Shown here: piece after piece, positions 33,323 through 41,049 of the stretch | Numbering within the stretch: position 1 is the stretch's first letter | Layout: every line of letters starts with the position of its first letter | Origin: Bog-756 sp963703145 | Lineage (GTDB): Bacteria; Actinomycetota; Acidimicrobiia; Acidimicrobiales; RAAP-2 | Assembly (NCBI GenBank): GCA_963703145.1 | Contig: OY969793.1 | Location: 1,054,001 to 1,118,000 of the forward strand | Direction of reading: 5' to 3' | DNA: 64,000 bases | Notes under the pieces: generated by a model | Told to the model about the DNA's origin: nothing | What the model saw: only the letters and a program-made list of their open reading frames with translations | Database searches by the model: none | Position numbers and translations under genes: made by a program

Positions 33323-35674
33323 CTACTGCCGGGCCATCGACACCCGCCACCGCTCGTCAGGAGAGATGAGGTGGTCGTCATCGTCCGCGCCGATGTCGAT
33401 CTGGACCCAGTTCACCGTGCCGGGATAGCGGCTGGTCGACTCGTCGTACTCCGTGCTCACCGTCGATCCGGAGTCGCACCCGATATCGGTCGTCTCGTCG
33501 TAGGAGTACACAAGGGGGACGGTGCGCTCGAGACTCCCGTCGCCGACGGTGGCACCATCGACGAACAGGGTCACCGTGGCAGAGCCGCCCAGACCACCGT
33601 CATAGGCGAACTCCGCTCTGACCTGGTGGTGACCGGGAGTGACGGATGTCTCCCCCCGGATGACCGTTCGGGTGATGCCGAAGAGGTTGTAGCAGTAGGT
33701 CGGGATGCCCTCGACCAGATACAGGCTCCAACCCCCGAAGGCTCCTCCTTGGGCGATGAACACCCCGGACGGCGAGCCGCTCGGCACCTCGATGTCGGCG
33801 GTGACGGAGTGAGAAGTGTTCTTGGTGTTGATGACCGAGCTCTCGCTCAGACGGCCCATGCCTCCGAACAGCAGCTGAGAATTGCCCCTGATCAGTTCGG
33901 GACGTCCGGCCAGCTCGGCTAGGAATCGCTCGACCCGGCGGTCGTCCAAGGGGAGCGCACCGTATTTGACGGCTTCGATCAGGAACAGGCGCTGGAGCTG
34001 GTGGAGCTTGTCGGGAAGCTCACCAGCCAGATCGTGGGCCTGGGTCCAATCGGTGGTGGTGTCATACAGCTCCCAGGTGTCGTCGTCGAGGGGCGGTGTC
34101 TCCGCGGCCAGCCACGGGATGCTGTGCCGGGTGACTGCCGTCCAGCCCTTGTGGTAGATCCCGCGGTTGCACACGATCTCGAAGTACTGGGTCTCATGAC
34201 GGTCCGGCGCCTCCGCATCGTCGAAGCAGTACCGCATGCTCACCCCGTGGAGGGGCATCTGCTGGATACCGTGGACGAAAGTGGGCTCCGGGAGGCCCGC
34301 CACCTCCAAGATGGTGGGTGCGATGTCCACGACGTGATGGAACTGGGACCGGATCTCACCACTGCCGGCGAACCCTGTCGGCCAATGGGCCACCATTCCG
34401 TTGCGGGTCCCACCGAAGTGGGAGGCCACCTGCTTGGTCCATTGGTATGGGGTGCAGGTGGCATGGGCCCAGCCCACGGCGTAGTGATTGTTGGCCCCAG
34501 GCGACCCGAAGTCGTCGATGTGCGATTTCAGGAACTCGTTGGTCTCAAGGTCCATGCTCTGATTGAAGACCAGCAGCTCGTTGAAGGTGCCGTGGGGGGT
34601 GCCTTCGGCACTCGCCCCGTTGTCCCCGATGAGGTACAGCACGAGGGTGTCGCCCAGGATCTCGAGCTCTTCCAAGGCATCGATCACCCGTCCGACGTGG
34701 TGGTCGGTGTGGGACAAGAAGCCTGCGTAGACCTCCATCTGACGGGCCAGCACCGGCTTCAGGTCGTCATCGATGTCCTCCCAGGCCGGGATCTCGGGGG
34801 GACGATCGGTCAGCTGGGCGTCGGCCGGGATGACCCCCAGTTCCTTCTGGCGGTCAAAGGTCTGCTGGCGCAGCGCGTCCCAACCCATGTCGAACTTCCC
34901 CCGGTAACCGTCGATCCACTCCTTGGGGGCGTGGTGGGGGGCGTGGGTGGCCCCGGGTGCGAAGTAGGTGAAGAACGGCTTGTCCGGAGCCAGGGACTTC
35001 TGTTGCCGGATCCAGGCGATGGCCCGGTTGGTGAGGTCCTCGGTCAGGTGATAGCCCTCGTCGGGCGTCTTGGCCGGCTCAATTGGAGTGGTCCCTTCGT
35101 ACAGGCCTGGAAACCACTGGTTGGTGCCGCCTCCGATGAATCCGTAGAAGTACTCGAACCCGCTGCCCGTCGGCCACTGGTCGAAGGGTCCCACCGGGCT
35201 GTTCTCCCACATCGGCACCTCATGACACTTACCGAACTGGGCGGTCGAGTAGCCATTGAGTCGGAGCGTCTCGGCCAACGGCGCCGCCGCCTTGGGTCGC
35301 ACGGAGGAATAGCCGGGTGCCGAAGTGGCGAGGTCGGGCACCGCACCCATCCCCACGCTGTGGTGATTGCGCCCGGTGAGCAGCGCCGCCCACGTCGGGG
35401 CGCAGAGCGCCGTGGTGTGGAACCGATTGAAGGTAAGGCCGCCGGCCGCCAGTCGCTCGGCCGTAGGGGTCTCGCATGGTCCACCCATCGCGCTCGACGC
35501 CCCGAATCCCACGTCGTCGAGCAGGATGAGAAGCACATTGGGCGCACCCTCGGGGGGTCGGAGTGGCTCGATAGCGGGGAAGTGGGTATCTGGGTCCTTC
35601 GCGTCAAAGGTGGTGATGCCAACATGCTGGAGATCGGGAATCGGGAGGTTGGCACGCGACCTGTTAATCGCCAT
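33323..35674 (-). CDS. Arylsulfatase-type sulfatase with altered CxPxR motif (Arg to Trp)
   Basis: A 783-residue protein similar in size to the large mycobacterial arylsulfatases. The N-terminal metal-binding motif NVLLILLDDVGFG (Asp53, Asp54) is intact, and a further GDNGASAEGTPHG occurs near residue 310. The active-site sequence that should be CxPxR, where Cys becomes formylglycine, reads CAPTWAALLTGRN, so Arg95 is Trp (TGG). That arginine is conserved in the family. The C-terminal 200 residues form a beta-rich domain. The ATG follows GAAAGGA. No signal peptide is seen. Function in sulfate-ester cleavage is plausible but doubtful because of the change. Confidence 0.85.
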   Translation of the reverse strand: MAINRSRANLPIPDLQHVGITTFDAKDPDTHFPAIEPLRPPEGAPNVLLILLDDVGFGASSAMGGPCETPTAERLAAGGLTFNRFHTTALCAPTWAALLTGRNHHSVGMGAVPDLATSAPGYSSVRPKAAAPLAETLRLNGYSTAQFGKCHEVPMWENSPVGPFDQWPTGSGFEYFYGFIGGGTNQWFPGLYEGTTPIEPAKTPDEGYHLTEDLTNRAIAWIRQQKSLAPDKPFFTYFAPGATHAPHHAPKEWIDGYRGKFDMGWDALRQQTFDRQKELGVIPADAQLTDRPPEIPAWEDIDDDLKPVLARQMEVYAGFLSHTDHHVGRVIDALEELEILGDTLVLYLIGDNGASAEGTPHGTFNELLVFNQSMDLETNEFLKSHIDDFGSPGANNHYAVGWAHATCTPYQWTKQVASHFGGTRNGMVAHWPTGFAGSGEIRSQFHHVVDIAPTILEVAGLPEPTFVHGIQQMPLHGVSMRYCFDDAEAPDRHETQYFEIVCNRGIYHKGWTAVTRHSIPWLAAETPPLDDDTWELYDTTTDWTQAHDLAGELPDKLHQLQRLFLIEAVKYGALPLDDRRVERFLAELAGRPELIRGNSQLLFGGMGRLSESSVINTKNTSHSVTADIEVPSGSPSGVFIAQGGAFGGWSLYLVEGIPTYCYNLFGITRTVIRGETSVTPGHHQVRAEFAYDGGLGGSATVTLFVDGATVGDGSLERTVPLVYSYDETTDIGCDSGSTVSTEYDESTSRYPGTVNWVQIDIGADDDDHLISPDERWRVSMARQ

Positions 35675-36051
35675 GGGACGGTCCTTTCGACAAGCTGGAA
35701 GAGGGATTCCCCCTAGGTGACAGCACATTCATCTCGGTGGTTCCGGATCCTCGGCCATGCCGACAGTTCCCTCGACCTGCAGCGTGGTCCAGAACACCCC
35801 CGGCTTCCCTGCTGCCTGGGTTGGCGCCGGCGTTGGATCGCGCTTCCGTCACAATCGAGCCTGGGGCTCGGGCATCTCCTACGGCTTCCAGGTCCACAGG
35901 CTGCACGGCGTGCGTCCGCCCCCGCTGTCGTCTGCCCCTCCGACCACAAATTTCATCTCGAGCCTGTGGCCCCTCCCGCAAAGGTGCGATGACTCAGAGT
36001 AGTTCGCACACCAACTAAAATTGGTCCGTAACCTATTTAGGCTGGAGAGCG
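35675..36051. other. Intergenic region between sulfatase and marR
   Basis: About 375 bases hold the divergent promoters. Short plus-strand frames have no family resemblance. Near the right end CCTATTTAGG (36032-36041) is an inverted repeat and CCAACTAAAATTGG (36011-36024) a looser one; either could be a MarR operator. Confidence 0.4.
36032..36041. promoter_or_regulatory. Candidate MarR operator
   Basis: CCTA-TT-TAGG lies just upstream of the marR ribosome-binding site (GGAG, 36044-36047) and overlaps a TAGGCT -10-like box (36038-36043), so it is well placed for autoregulation. Confidence 0.35.
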
Positions 36052-36576
36052 ATGTCAACCGATGCGCCGAAGGATCGTGAGGGTCCGCTGGTCCGGGTTC
36101 ATGACGACTTCGATGAGGAGTTCCCCGATGGCTCCGCCCTGGCGACGGAGTGCTTCTTGAACCTTGGTCGCGTGACGGTGGCGATGTTGTCGGCACTGGA
36201 TCGGCTCTTGACCGGCTTTGGGGTCCCGTCCTATACGAGTTTCAACGCGCTGACCGTCCTGGCTGGTGCCGGTGAGCCCCTTCCTCCTTCTGAAGTCGCC
36301 AGGCGTATGGTGGCCACAAGACCGACCGTCACCGGCGTGCTCAACACGCTCGAGCGGATCGGACTGGTAATGCGGAGGGCGCATGCGTCCGACGGTCGGA
36401 TGCGACTGGTCTCCCTGACAGACGCCGGCCGAGATATCGTCCGATTGGTGCTGCCCGAGGTGCATCGGTTCGAGGAGGTGCTCTTCAGGGACCTGGACGA
36501 CCATCAACAGACCGCCCTACTCGAGAGCCTCGCCTCAATCGCATCTCAGCTCAAGCCCGCTCCTGTCGAGCGGTGA
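36052..36576 (+). CDS. MarR-family transcriptional regulator
   Basis: A 174-residue winged-helix regulator. The DNA-binding part reads SFNALTVLAGAGEPLPPSEV, then ARRMVATRPTVTGVLNTLERIGLV and RRAHASDGRMRLVSLTDAGRD, the typical MarR beta wing with its DxR. Helices on either side form the dimer interface. The start ATG follows GGAG. It is divergent from the sulfatase and upstream of an SDR gene, and could regulate either or both. Confidence 0.88.
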   Translation: MSTDAPKDREGPLVRVHDDFDEEFPDGSALATECFLNLGRVTVAMLSALDRLLTGFGVPSYTSFNALTVLAGAGEPLPPSEVARRMVATRPTVTGVLNTLERIGLVMRRAHASDGRMRLVSLTDAGRDIVRLVLPEVHRFEEVLFRDLDDHQQTALLESLASIASQLKPAPVER

Positions 36577-36657
36577 ACTCCGCGGCTTGAGCGTCACGCT
36601 GTGATCTTCGCCTTTCGGGTCGTTGAAGTCACCTGCATCCGGAGTCGGACCTCGGAG

Positions 36658-36673
36658 TACATTTCCCGGCATG
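36658..36673 (+). promoter_or_regulatory. Leaderless-type promoter
   Basis: TACATT (36658-36663) lies seven bases before the ATG at 36671 and favours that start over the in-frame codon at 36623. Confidence 0.45.
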
Positions 36674-37414
36674 GACCAACTACGAGACCGGGTGGCTGTG
36701 GTGACGGGAGCTGCGAGTGGCATCGGGCTGGCCATCGCCGGAGCGTTGGCTGCTGCGGGCATGCAGGTGGTGATGGCCGATATCGATGCTGACGCAGTCG
36801 GCCGTGCGGCGACTCCGCTGGGCGAGTCGGGGGCCACGGTCGATCCCGTCGAACTCGATGTTCGAGATCCCAGCGCCGTTGAGGCCATCGCCGAACGAGC
36901 GGTACTGCGGTTCGGAGCGCTTCACGTGGCCGTCAACAATGCCGGCATCGTGAACGGCGGCATCGCCTGGGAGCTGTCCCTCGATGAATGGCATCAGGTA
37001 TTGGACGTGAACCTGTGGGGCGTCATCCATGGAGTGCGGTCGTTCGTTCCTCGGATTCTCGCCTCCAAGGCGGAGGGTCATGTGGTGAACGTGGCGTCGA
37101 TGGCGGCGGTGCTTCCCCTGGCTCGGCTCGGCCCCTACACGGTGGCCAAACATGGCGTTCTCGGGCTGTCCGACGTGCTGCGGGCGGATCTTCTTTCTGT
37201 CGATGCTCCGGTCGGCGTCAGCGTCGTCATGCCCGGCCGGGTCAGAACCGGGATGAATCCCATCGGCACCATCGATCCGACCACGGTTGCGCGCAACGTC
37301 CTGGATGCCATTCGACGCGGACGGGACTACGTCTTCACCGACGACCAGGCCACCGGCGCGGTTGACGAGCGCCTCCGGGCGATATTGGCGTCCCGCGCGG
37401 ACGTCCTGTCCTAG
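36671..37414 (+). CDS. Short-chain dehydrogenase/reductase (SDR)
   Basis: A 247-residue classical SDR. The cofactor motif is VAVVTGAASGIGLAIAGAL, followed by VNNAGIVNGG, the catalytic Ser in NVASMAAVLPL, and the Tyr-Lys pair in GPYTVAKHGVLGLS. It oxidises or reduces a hydroxyl/keto group with NAD(P); acidic VMADIDAD after the second strand suggests NAD(H). The ATG 36671 start fits both the family N-terminus and the promoter spacing. A strong hairpin lies about 100 bases past its stop. Confidence 0.9.
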   Translation: MDQLRDRVAVVTGAASGIGLAIAGALAAAGMQVVMADIDADAVGRAATPLGESGATVDPVELDVRDPSAVEAIAERAVLRFGALHVAVNNAGIVNGGIAWELSLDEWHQVLDVNLWGVIHGVRSFVPRILASKAEGHVVNVASMAAVLPLARLGPYTVAKHGVLGLSDVLRADLLSVDAPVGVSVVMPGRVRTGMNPIGTIDPTTVARNVLDAIRRGRDYVFTDDQATGAVDERLRAILASRADVLS

Positions 37415-37517
37415 TCCAGAGTGCGTGGGGGTATGGGCCTCTGACCGGTCTCGTCAGTGGCGTCGAGATCTCGGGCGGTCAGGTCTGAGCCATCCGAAAC
37501 CGCACCTGGTGTCGAAT

Positions 37518-37549
37518 CAGGTAGCCGGCCGTGATGGGCCGGCTACCTG
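37518..37549. terminator. Strong bidirectional hairpin between SDR and the 56-residue microprotein gene
   Basis: CAGGTAGCCGGCC pairs perfectly with GGCCGGCTACCTG (13 bp) around GTGATG. There is no T-run on either side, but it lies between two convergent genes and is followed by a second short hairpin (CTGCCCTTGGGCAG). Confidence 0.6.
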
Positions 37550-37641
37550 CCCTTGGGCAGGGGACGCTCCCGCCAGTGCCGGCCCTGCAATTGCGGCAGG
37601 TGCACGGGCCGGCACCGGGGGAGTATGAACTCGACCCCGGG

Positions 37642-37812
37642 TCAGCCCCGTAGGAAGTCCTCTTCCATCTGGGCGATGATCTGTCGCTCGCGTTCGGCCT
37701 CAGCTGCTTCGACGGCCTCCTGGTCAGCCTGGTGCCGCCGTTCGCTCCGGTTGATGAGCCGGCGGCGGGTCCAGACCACGACCAGCACCACCACCATGAC
37801 CAATCCGAGCAC
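37642..37812 (-). CDS. 56-residue single-pass membrane microprotein with charged coiled-coil tail
   Basis: The frame starts at GTG 37812 and stops at TGA 37642-37644. Residues 1-14 (VLGLVMVVVLVVVW) form one membrane segment, followed by the positively charged TRRRLINRSERR. A helical, heavily charged stretch rich in Glu, Ala and Gln to QMEEDFLRG is likely a cytoplasmic coiled coil. TACCAT (37820-37825, minus strand) lies seven bases before the GTG, so the promoter is leaderless and independently supports the gene. No homologue is recognised. Confidence 0.65.
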   Translation of the reverse strand: MLGLVMVVVLVVVWTRRRLINRSERRHQADQEAVEAAEAERERQIIAQMEEDFLRG

Positions 37813-37929
37813 GCTTCCGATGGTAGCGGGGTGGACTTGGATCCGGACCCGCCCACCGGTTCATGAGAAAGCCCGGCACCAGGTGATGGCGCCCGCTACC
37901 GTGGGGGCGAGCTCGGAAAGGTGCCCACT

Positions 37930-38118
37930 ATGACCGCAGACACCAAGGCCGTCGAGACGGCGGCCACAGAGTTGACCCACGCCATGGGCAGGCTGGTAAA
38001 GGCCATCGATGATGTGGGAGATGACAGAGAAGCCACCCAAGCCCTCTCCGGAGATCTTCCCGCCGCGCTCGAACGCCTGGCCGGCCGCATCAGCGCCGCC
38101 CAGGGCCTGGCCGGTTGA
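37930..38118 (+). CDS. Small helical protein of unknown function (62 residues)
   Basis: A 62-residue, Ala-rich, all-helical protein beginning MTADTKAVETAATELTHAMG. The ATG at 37930 follows GGAAAGG by nine bases; an in-frame GTG at 37921 would overlap that ribosome-binding site. TACCGT (37897-37902) is a likely -10 box giving a leader of about 20 bases. No cysteine, membrane segment or known motif is present. It is divergent from the microprotein gene. Function is unknown. Confidence 0.55.
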   Translation: MTADTKAVETAATELTHAMGRLVKAIDDVGDDREATQALSGDLPAALERLAGRISAAQGLAG

Positions 38119-38172
38119 CTAGTTCACCGAGGGTGCGCTGAGGGCCTGCCCCTCGGCCGGTCGCCCACGAGG

Positions 38173-39858
38173 TCAGGCGCTCATCCCGAGATACTCGTGG
38201 ACGACGCGGACCGCGCTCGAGCCCTCGCCGACGGCAGCGGCCACCCGCTTCATCGACCCAAACCGGACGTCTCCAACCGCGAACACCCCGGGCTCCGAGG
38301 TCTCGAAGGGCAGCGGCTCCCGGCCGGCGAACACCGGGTGGGAGAGAGCCTGCTGGGGCAGCCATCGGTCGGTGAGCACGAATCCCTTGTCGTCGAGGAC
38401 GATGGTGTCCTGCAACCATGAGGTGGCCGGAGCCGCTCCGATGAAGCAGAACAACGCCGCACACTGGAGGTGCTGGAGATCACCGCTGGGATTGTGGCGA
38501 AGCGTGACCTGCTCGAGGTGGGTGTCGCCCTGGAGCTCTCCCACCTCGGTCTCGGTGAGAACGGTGATGGCGGGGTCGGCGGTGATCCGATCGATGAGAT
38601 AGGCCGACATGGTGGCGGCCAGGTCCGGCCGGCGAATGGCAATCCGCACCCGACCTCCCTGCTGGCTGAGGTAGATGGCGGCCTGACCCGCCGAGTTGCC
38701 GCCACCGACCACGACCACGTCGCTGTCGCGGCAGGATCGCGTCTCGAGGTCCGTGGCTGCGTAATAGACACCGTTGCCCTCGAATCTGTCGAGATCGGGG
38801 ATGGCCAGCCGTTGGTAGCGGGCCCCGGTGGCGATGACCACCGCCCGACACGGCACCTCACTCTGGTCGAGCAGGGACACCACGTGGAACCCGTGCTCGG
38901 AGCGCAGTCCCGTTACCTCGCACGGACTGACCAGCCGGGCGCCCAACCGCTGGGCCTGGATGGCCGTGCGGGCCGCTAGATCACCTCCGGAGATGCCGTT
39001 CGGGAAGCCGGCGTAGTTTTCGATTCGTGAGCTGGACCCGGCCTGGCCGCCAGGGCCGATGGCGTCCAGCGACACCGTGTCGAGTCCTTCCGAGGCGCCG
39101 TAGACCGACGCGGCCAGCCCCGCCGGTCCTACGCCGACTACCACCAGATCGAAAACCCGGCCGGGGACGGGGTGGTAGGTCAGGCCCAGTTCCTCGGCGA
39201 ACTCACCAGGGGTGGGGTGCCGCAGCACCGCCGTGGGCGTGATCACCACCGGCGTATCGCCCGGGCTCACCCCCATGCTCGAAAGCAACGCCCCGACGTC
39301 GTCTGCATCTTCGAGGTCGATCCACGCATAGGCCAGGCGGTTCCGGACGGCGAAGGTCCGCAGGGCGAGCGCCTCCGATGAGTACCGGGACCCGATGATG
39401 CGGATGGTCTGGGCGGCCTCGCTGGTGCGGAGGGCCTCGCGTCGGGCGATGAGCGCTCCGAAGATGATGTCCGAGATGGCTGGTTTGGTGGCCATCAGCC
39501 GGCGGAACTCCTCATGGCGAATGACCAGGACCCGTCCCGGGAGGGTCACCCTCGCCGTCAGATAAGTGCGCTGGTCGGTCAACAGACCCAGCTCGCCAAT
39601 GAAGTGCCCGGCGGTGTAGCGGACCACGACCTCCTCGGGCTCGCCATCACGGACGACGTCGATCCCGCCTTCGATGAGTACGTAGAAGTCCCCCGAGGCC
39701 TCCCCGGCTCGGTAGAGGACATCGCCGGCCGCGACGTCGATGTCGGTCCCGAACGCTGCCAGTTGGACCAGGTCGCCCGGCCCGAAGATCGGGAAGCGCC
39801 CGTCAGCGGGGTCGGCATCGAACAGCGGCTCACGAGAACCTGGGTCTGGTTCGGTCAC
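38173..39858 (-). CDS. cNMP-binding domain fused to thioredoxin reductase-like FAD oxidoreductase lacking CxxC
   Basis: A 561-residue protein in three parts. Residues about 20-135 are a Crp/Fnr-type cyclic-nucleotide-binding domain (GDFYVLIEGGIDVV, then GHFIGELGLLTDQR). Residues about 150-230 resemble a thioredoxin-like or glutaredoxin-like segment (SSEALALRTFAVRN). Residues about 240-555 are a thioredoxin-reductase-like flavoprotein: VFDLVVVGVGPAGLAASVYG, VVVVGGGNSAGQAAIYLSQ and a C-terminal GVFAVGDVRFGSMKRVA. The usual CAxC redox pair is replaced by YYAATDLE, so it cannot work as a classical thioredoxin reductase. It may be an NADPH-dependent reductase gated by a nucleotide. Confidence 0.85.
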   Translation of the reverse strand: MTEPDPGSREPLFDADPADGRFPIFGPGDLVQLAAFGTDIDVAAGDVLYRAGEASGDFYVLIEGGIDVVRDGEPEEVVVRYTAGHFIGELGLLTDQRTYLTARVTLPGRVLVIRHEEFRRLMATKPAISDIIFGALIARREALRTSEAAQTIRIIGSRYSSEALALRTFAVRNRLAYAWIDLEDADDVGALLSSMGVSPGDTPVVITPTAVLRHPTPGEFAEELGLTYHPVPGRVFDLVVVGVGPAGLAASVYGASEGLDTVSLDAIGPGGQAGSSSRIENYAGFPNGISGGDLAARTAIQAQRLGARLVSPCEVTGLRSEHGFHVVSLLDQSEVPCRAVVIATGARYQRLAIPDLDRFEGNGVYYAATDLETRSCRDSDVVVVGGGNSAGQAAIYLSQQGGRVRIAIRRPDLAATMSAYLIDRITADPAITVLTETEVGELQGDTHLEQVTLRHNPSGDLQHLQCAALFCFIGAAPATSWLQDTIVLDDKGFVLTDRWLPQQALSHPVFAGREPLPFETSEPGVFAVGDVRFGSMKRVAAAVGEGSSAVRVVHEYLGMSA

Positions 39859-40018
39859 GCACCAATCCTGTCAGCACGACCGACGGTCCTCCACCGCGTC
39901 CCCAAACCGGTGGATGGCGTCGTCGTCGTGGATTCGGGTCGGTGGCTCGACTCCACCAGCACTCCGGTGTCATCAGGGTCCGTCATGGCCCCGTCAGGTC
40001 CCCCTGGGATAAGGGCGC

Positions 40019-40627
40019 ATGGAGCATTTTCTCGAGTCCTGGGGCTACGTGGCGGTATTCGTCCTCAGCTTCATCTCCTCGATGGGCCTGCCGGTGGGCG
40101 CCGAGGTGGCCATCATCTACGGCGGGGTCCTGGCCAGCGGCCAGATCCCGAACGAGCCCCACCACCTGAGCCTGGTGGTGGTCATCGTGGTGGCCACCCT
40201 GGCCGAGGTGCTCGGGTCCCTGGCCGGCTACCTCATCGGCGCCTACGGGGGCCGTCCCTTGGTGGACAAGGTGGGCAAGTACGTGCTGTTGACCCACCGG
40301 GACCTCGACCGGGCTGAGGCGTGGTTCGCCCGACGGGGGGAGCCGGTGGTCCTGTTCGGCCGGTTCATCCCCCTGCTCCGGTCCTTTGTGTCCTTCGCCG
40401 CCGGCCTCGGGGAGATGGCCATCGGCAAGTTCTTGGTGTTCACCGTCATCGGCTGTGCCATCTGGTGCACCGTCCTCACCAGCGTGGGCTATTCCCTCGG
40501 CTCCAGCTACAACCATGTGCTGAAGGCCTTCAGCTACGCCGGCTACGTGGCCGCCGTGGTGGTGGTCATCGCCGTGGTGATCCTGTTCGCCCACCGCTTC
40601 CGGGTCCTGCGAGAGGAGCGTCGCTGA
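40019..40627 (+). CDS. DedA-family membrane protein
   Basis: A 202-residue protein with hydrophobic segments at about 9-33, 50-72, and three more to residue 195. The DedA signature is visible as GYLIGAYGGRPLVDKVGKYV and VVLFGRFIPLLRSFVSFAAG, the latter with the conserved Phe-Arg that matters for lipid flipping. The family moves undecaprenyl phosphate or phosphatidylethanolamine across the inner membrane. The ATG follows AAGGG. The start is otherwise unambiguous. Confidence 0.9.
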   Translation: MEHFLESWGYVAVFVLSFISSMGLPVGAEVAIIYGGVLASGQIPNEPHHLSLVVVIVVATLAEVLGSLAGYLIGAYGGRPLVDKVGKYVLLTHRDLDRAEAWFARRGEPVVLFGRFIPLLRSFVSFAAGLGEMAIGKFLVFTVIGCAIWCTVLTSVGYSLGSSYNHVLKAFSYAGYVAAVVVVIAVVILFAHRFRVLREERR

Positions 40628-40664
40628 CCCGGGCCCAGCCAATCCCAGTGAGCGACCAGACGGT

Positions 40665-40883
40665 CTAGAAGGACTCGGACTGGTCGGCGGTGTCGCTGAT
40701 CTCGATGGCCACATCAAAGGAGTCGACGGGAACGTTCAACACCAGGGCGATGAGGTCACGGACCACCTCGTCGAGCCGATCGAAGGTGAACAGGTGGGCG
40801 GTGGCCCCGTTCAGGCCGTAGACGTTGAGCACCCAATGGTCCCCGTCACGACGCACTTTCGCGAGATACAAGCGGCCCCCCAC
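40665..40883 (-). CDS. HicB-like small protein (72 residues)
   Basis: From GTG 40883 the protein reads GGRLYLAKVRRDGDHWVLNV to EVVRDLIALVLNVPVDSFDV, close to the actinobacterial HicB-like antitoxin domain, a partial RNase H fold. No HicA toxin gene is adjacent, so an antitoxin role is unsupported. AACAAT on the minus strand lies six bases before the start. Longer versions reaching 41102 lack family similarity. It lies downstream of the DoxX gene in the same orientation, separated by a strong hairpin. Confidence 0.65.
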   Translation of the reverse strand: MGGRLYLAKVRRDGDHWVLNVYGLNGATAHLFTFDRLDEVVRDLIALVLNVPVDSFDVAIEISDTADQSESF

Positions 40884-40932
40884 GCCGCCATTGTTATCCC
40901 GTGCCCGACCGGGATGCACGAGACCGTCACGT

Positions 40933-40946
40933 AGAGCGTTTGGCCC
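40933..40946. promoter_or_regulatory. Weak DosR-box-like site upstream of the HicB-like gene
   Basis: On the minus strand GGGCCAAACGCTCT matches 8 of 14 positions of the DosR consensus GGGACTWWAGTCCC, 50-63 bases before the start at 40883. This is the weakest member of the set. Confidence 0.2.
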
Positions 40947-40986
40947 GTCCCGAGGAGAGCAGACGGTCGGACTCCGCCCCGGGATG

Positions 40987-41020
40987 ACCGATCCCCCGTG
41001 CGCTGGCACGGGGGATCGGT
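40987..41020. terminator. Perfect 15-bp hairpin between DoxX and HicB-like genes
   Basis: ACCGATCCCCCGTGC pairs with GCACGGGGGATCGGT around GCTG. It is 30 bases past the DoxX stop on the minus strand. It has no T-run but is very stable and a likely terminator. Confidence 0.65.
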
Positions 41021-41049
41021 GGTGTGGCAGGAATCGGTACGGGTCTGGA

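Noticed and set aside
32573..33922. A 449-codon plus-strand frame opposite the antiporter and sulfatase genes
   Set aside because: It is antisense to two well-supported genes and its translation has no family resemblance.
34001..35716. A 571-codon plus-strand frame antisense to the sulfatase
   Set aside because: GC-rich codon bias opens the opposite strand; the sulfatase frame has clear motifs and a ribosome-binding site.
35757..36002. An 81-codon plus-strand frame before marR
   Set aside because: No ribosome-binding site or leaderless promoter; composition is not protein-like.
40665..40883. A HicAB toxin-antitoxin system
   Set aside because: Only the HicB-like half is present. No HicA-like frame with its conserved histidine was found on either side.
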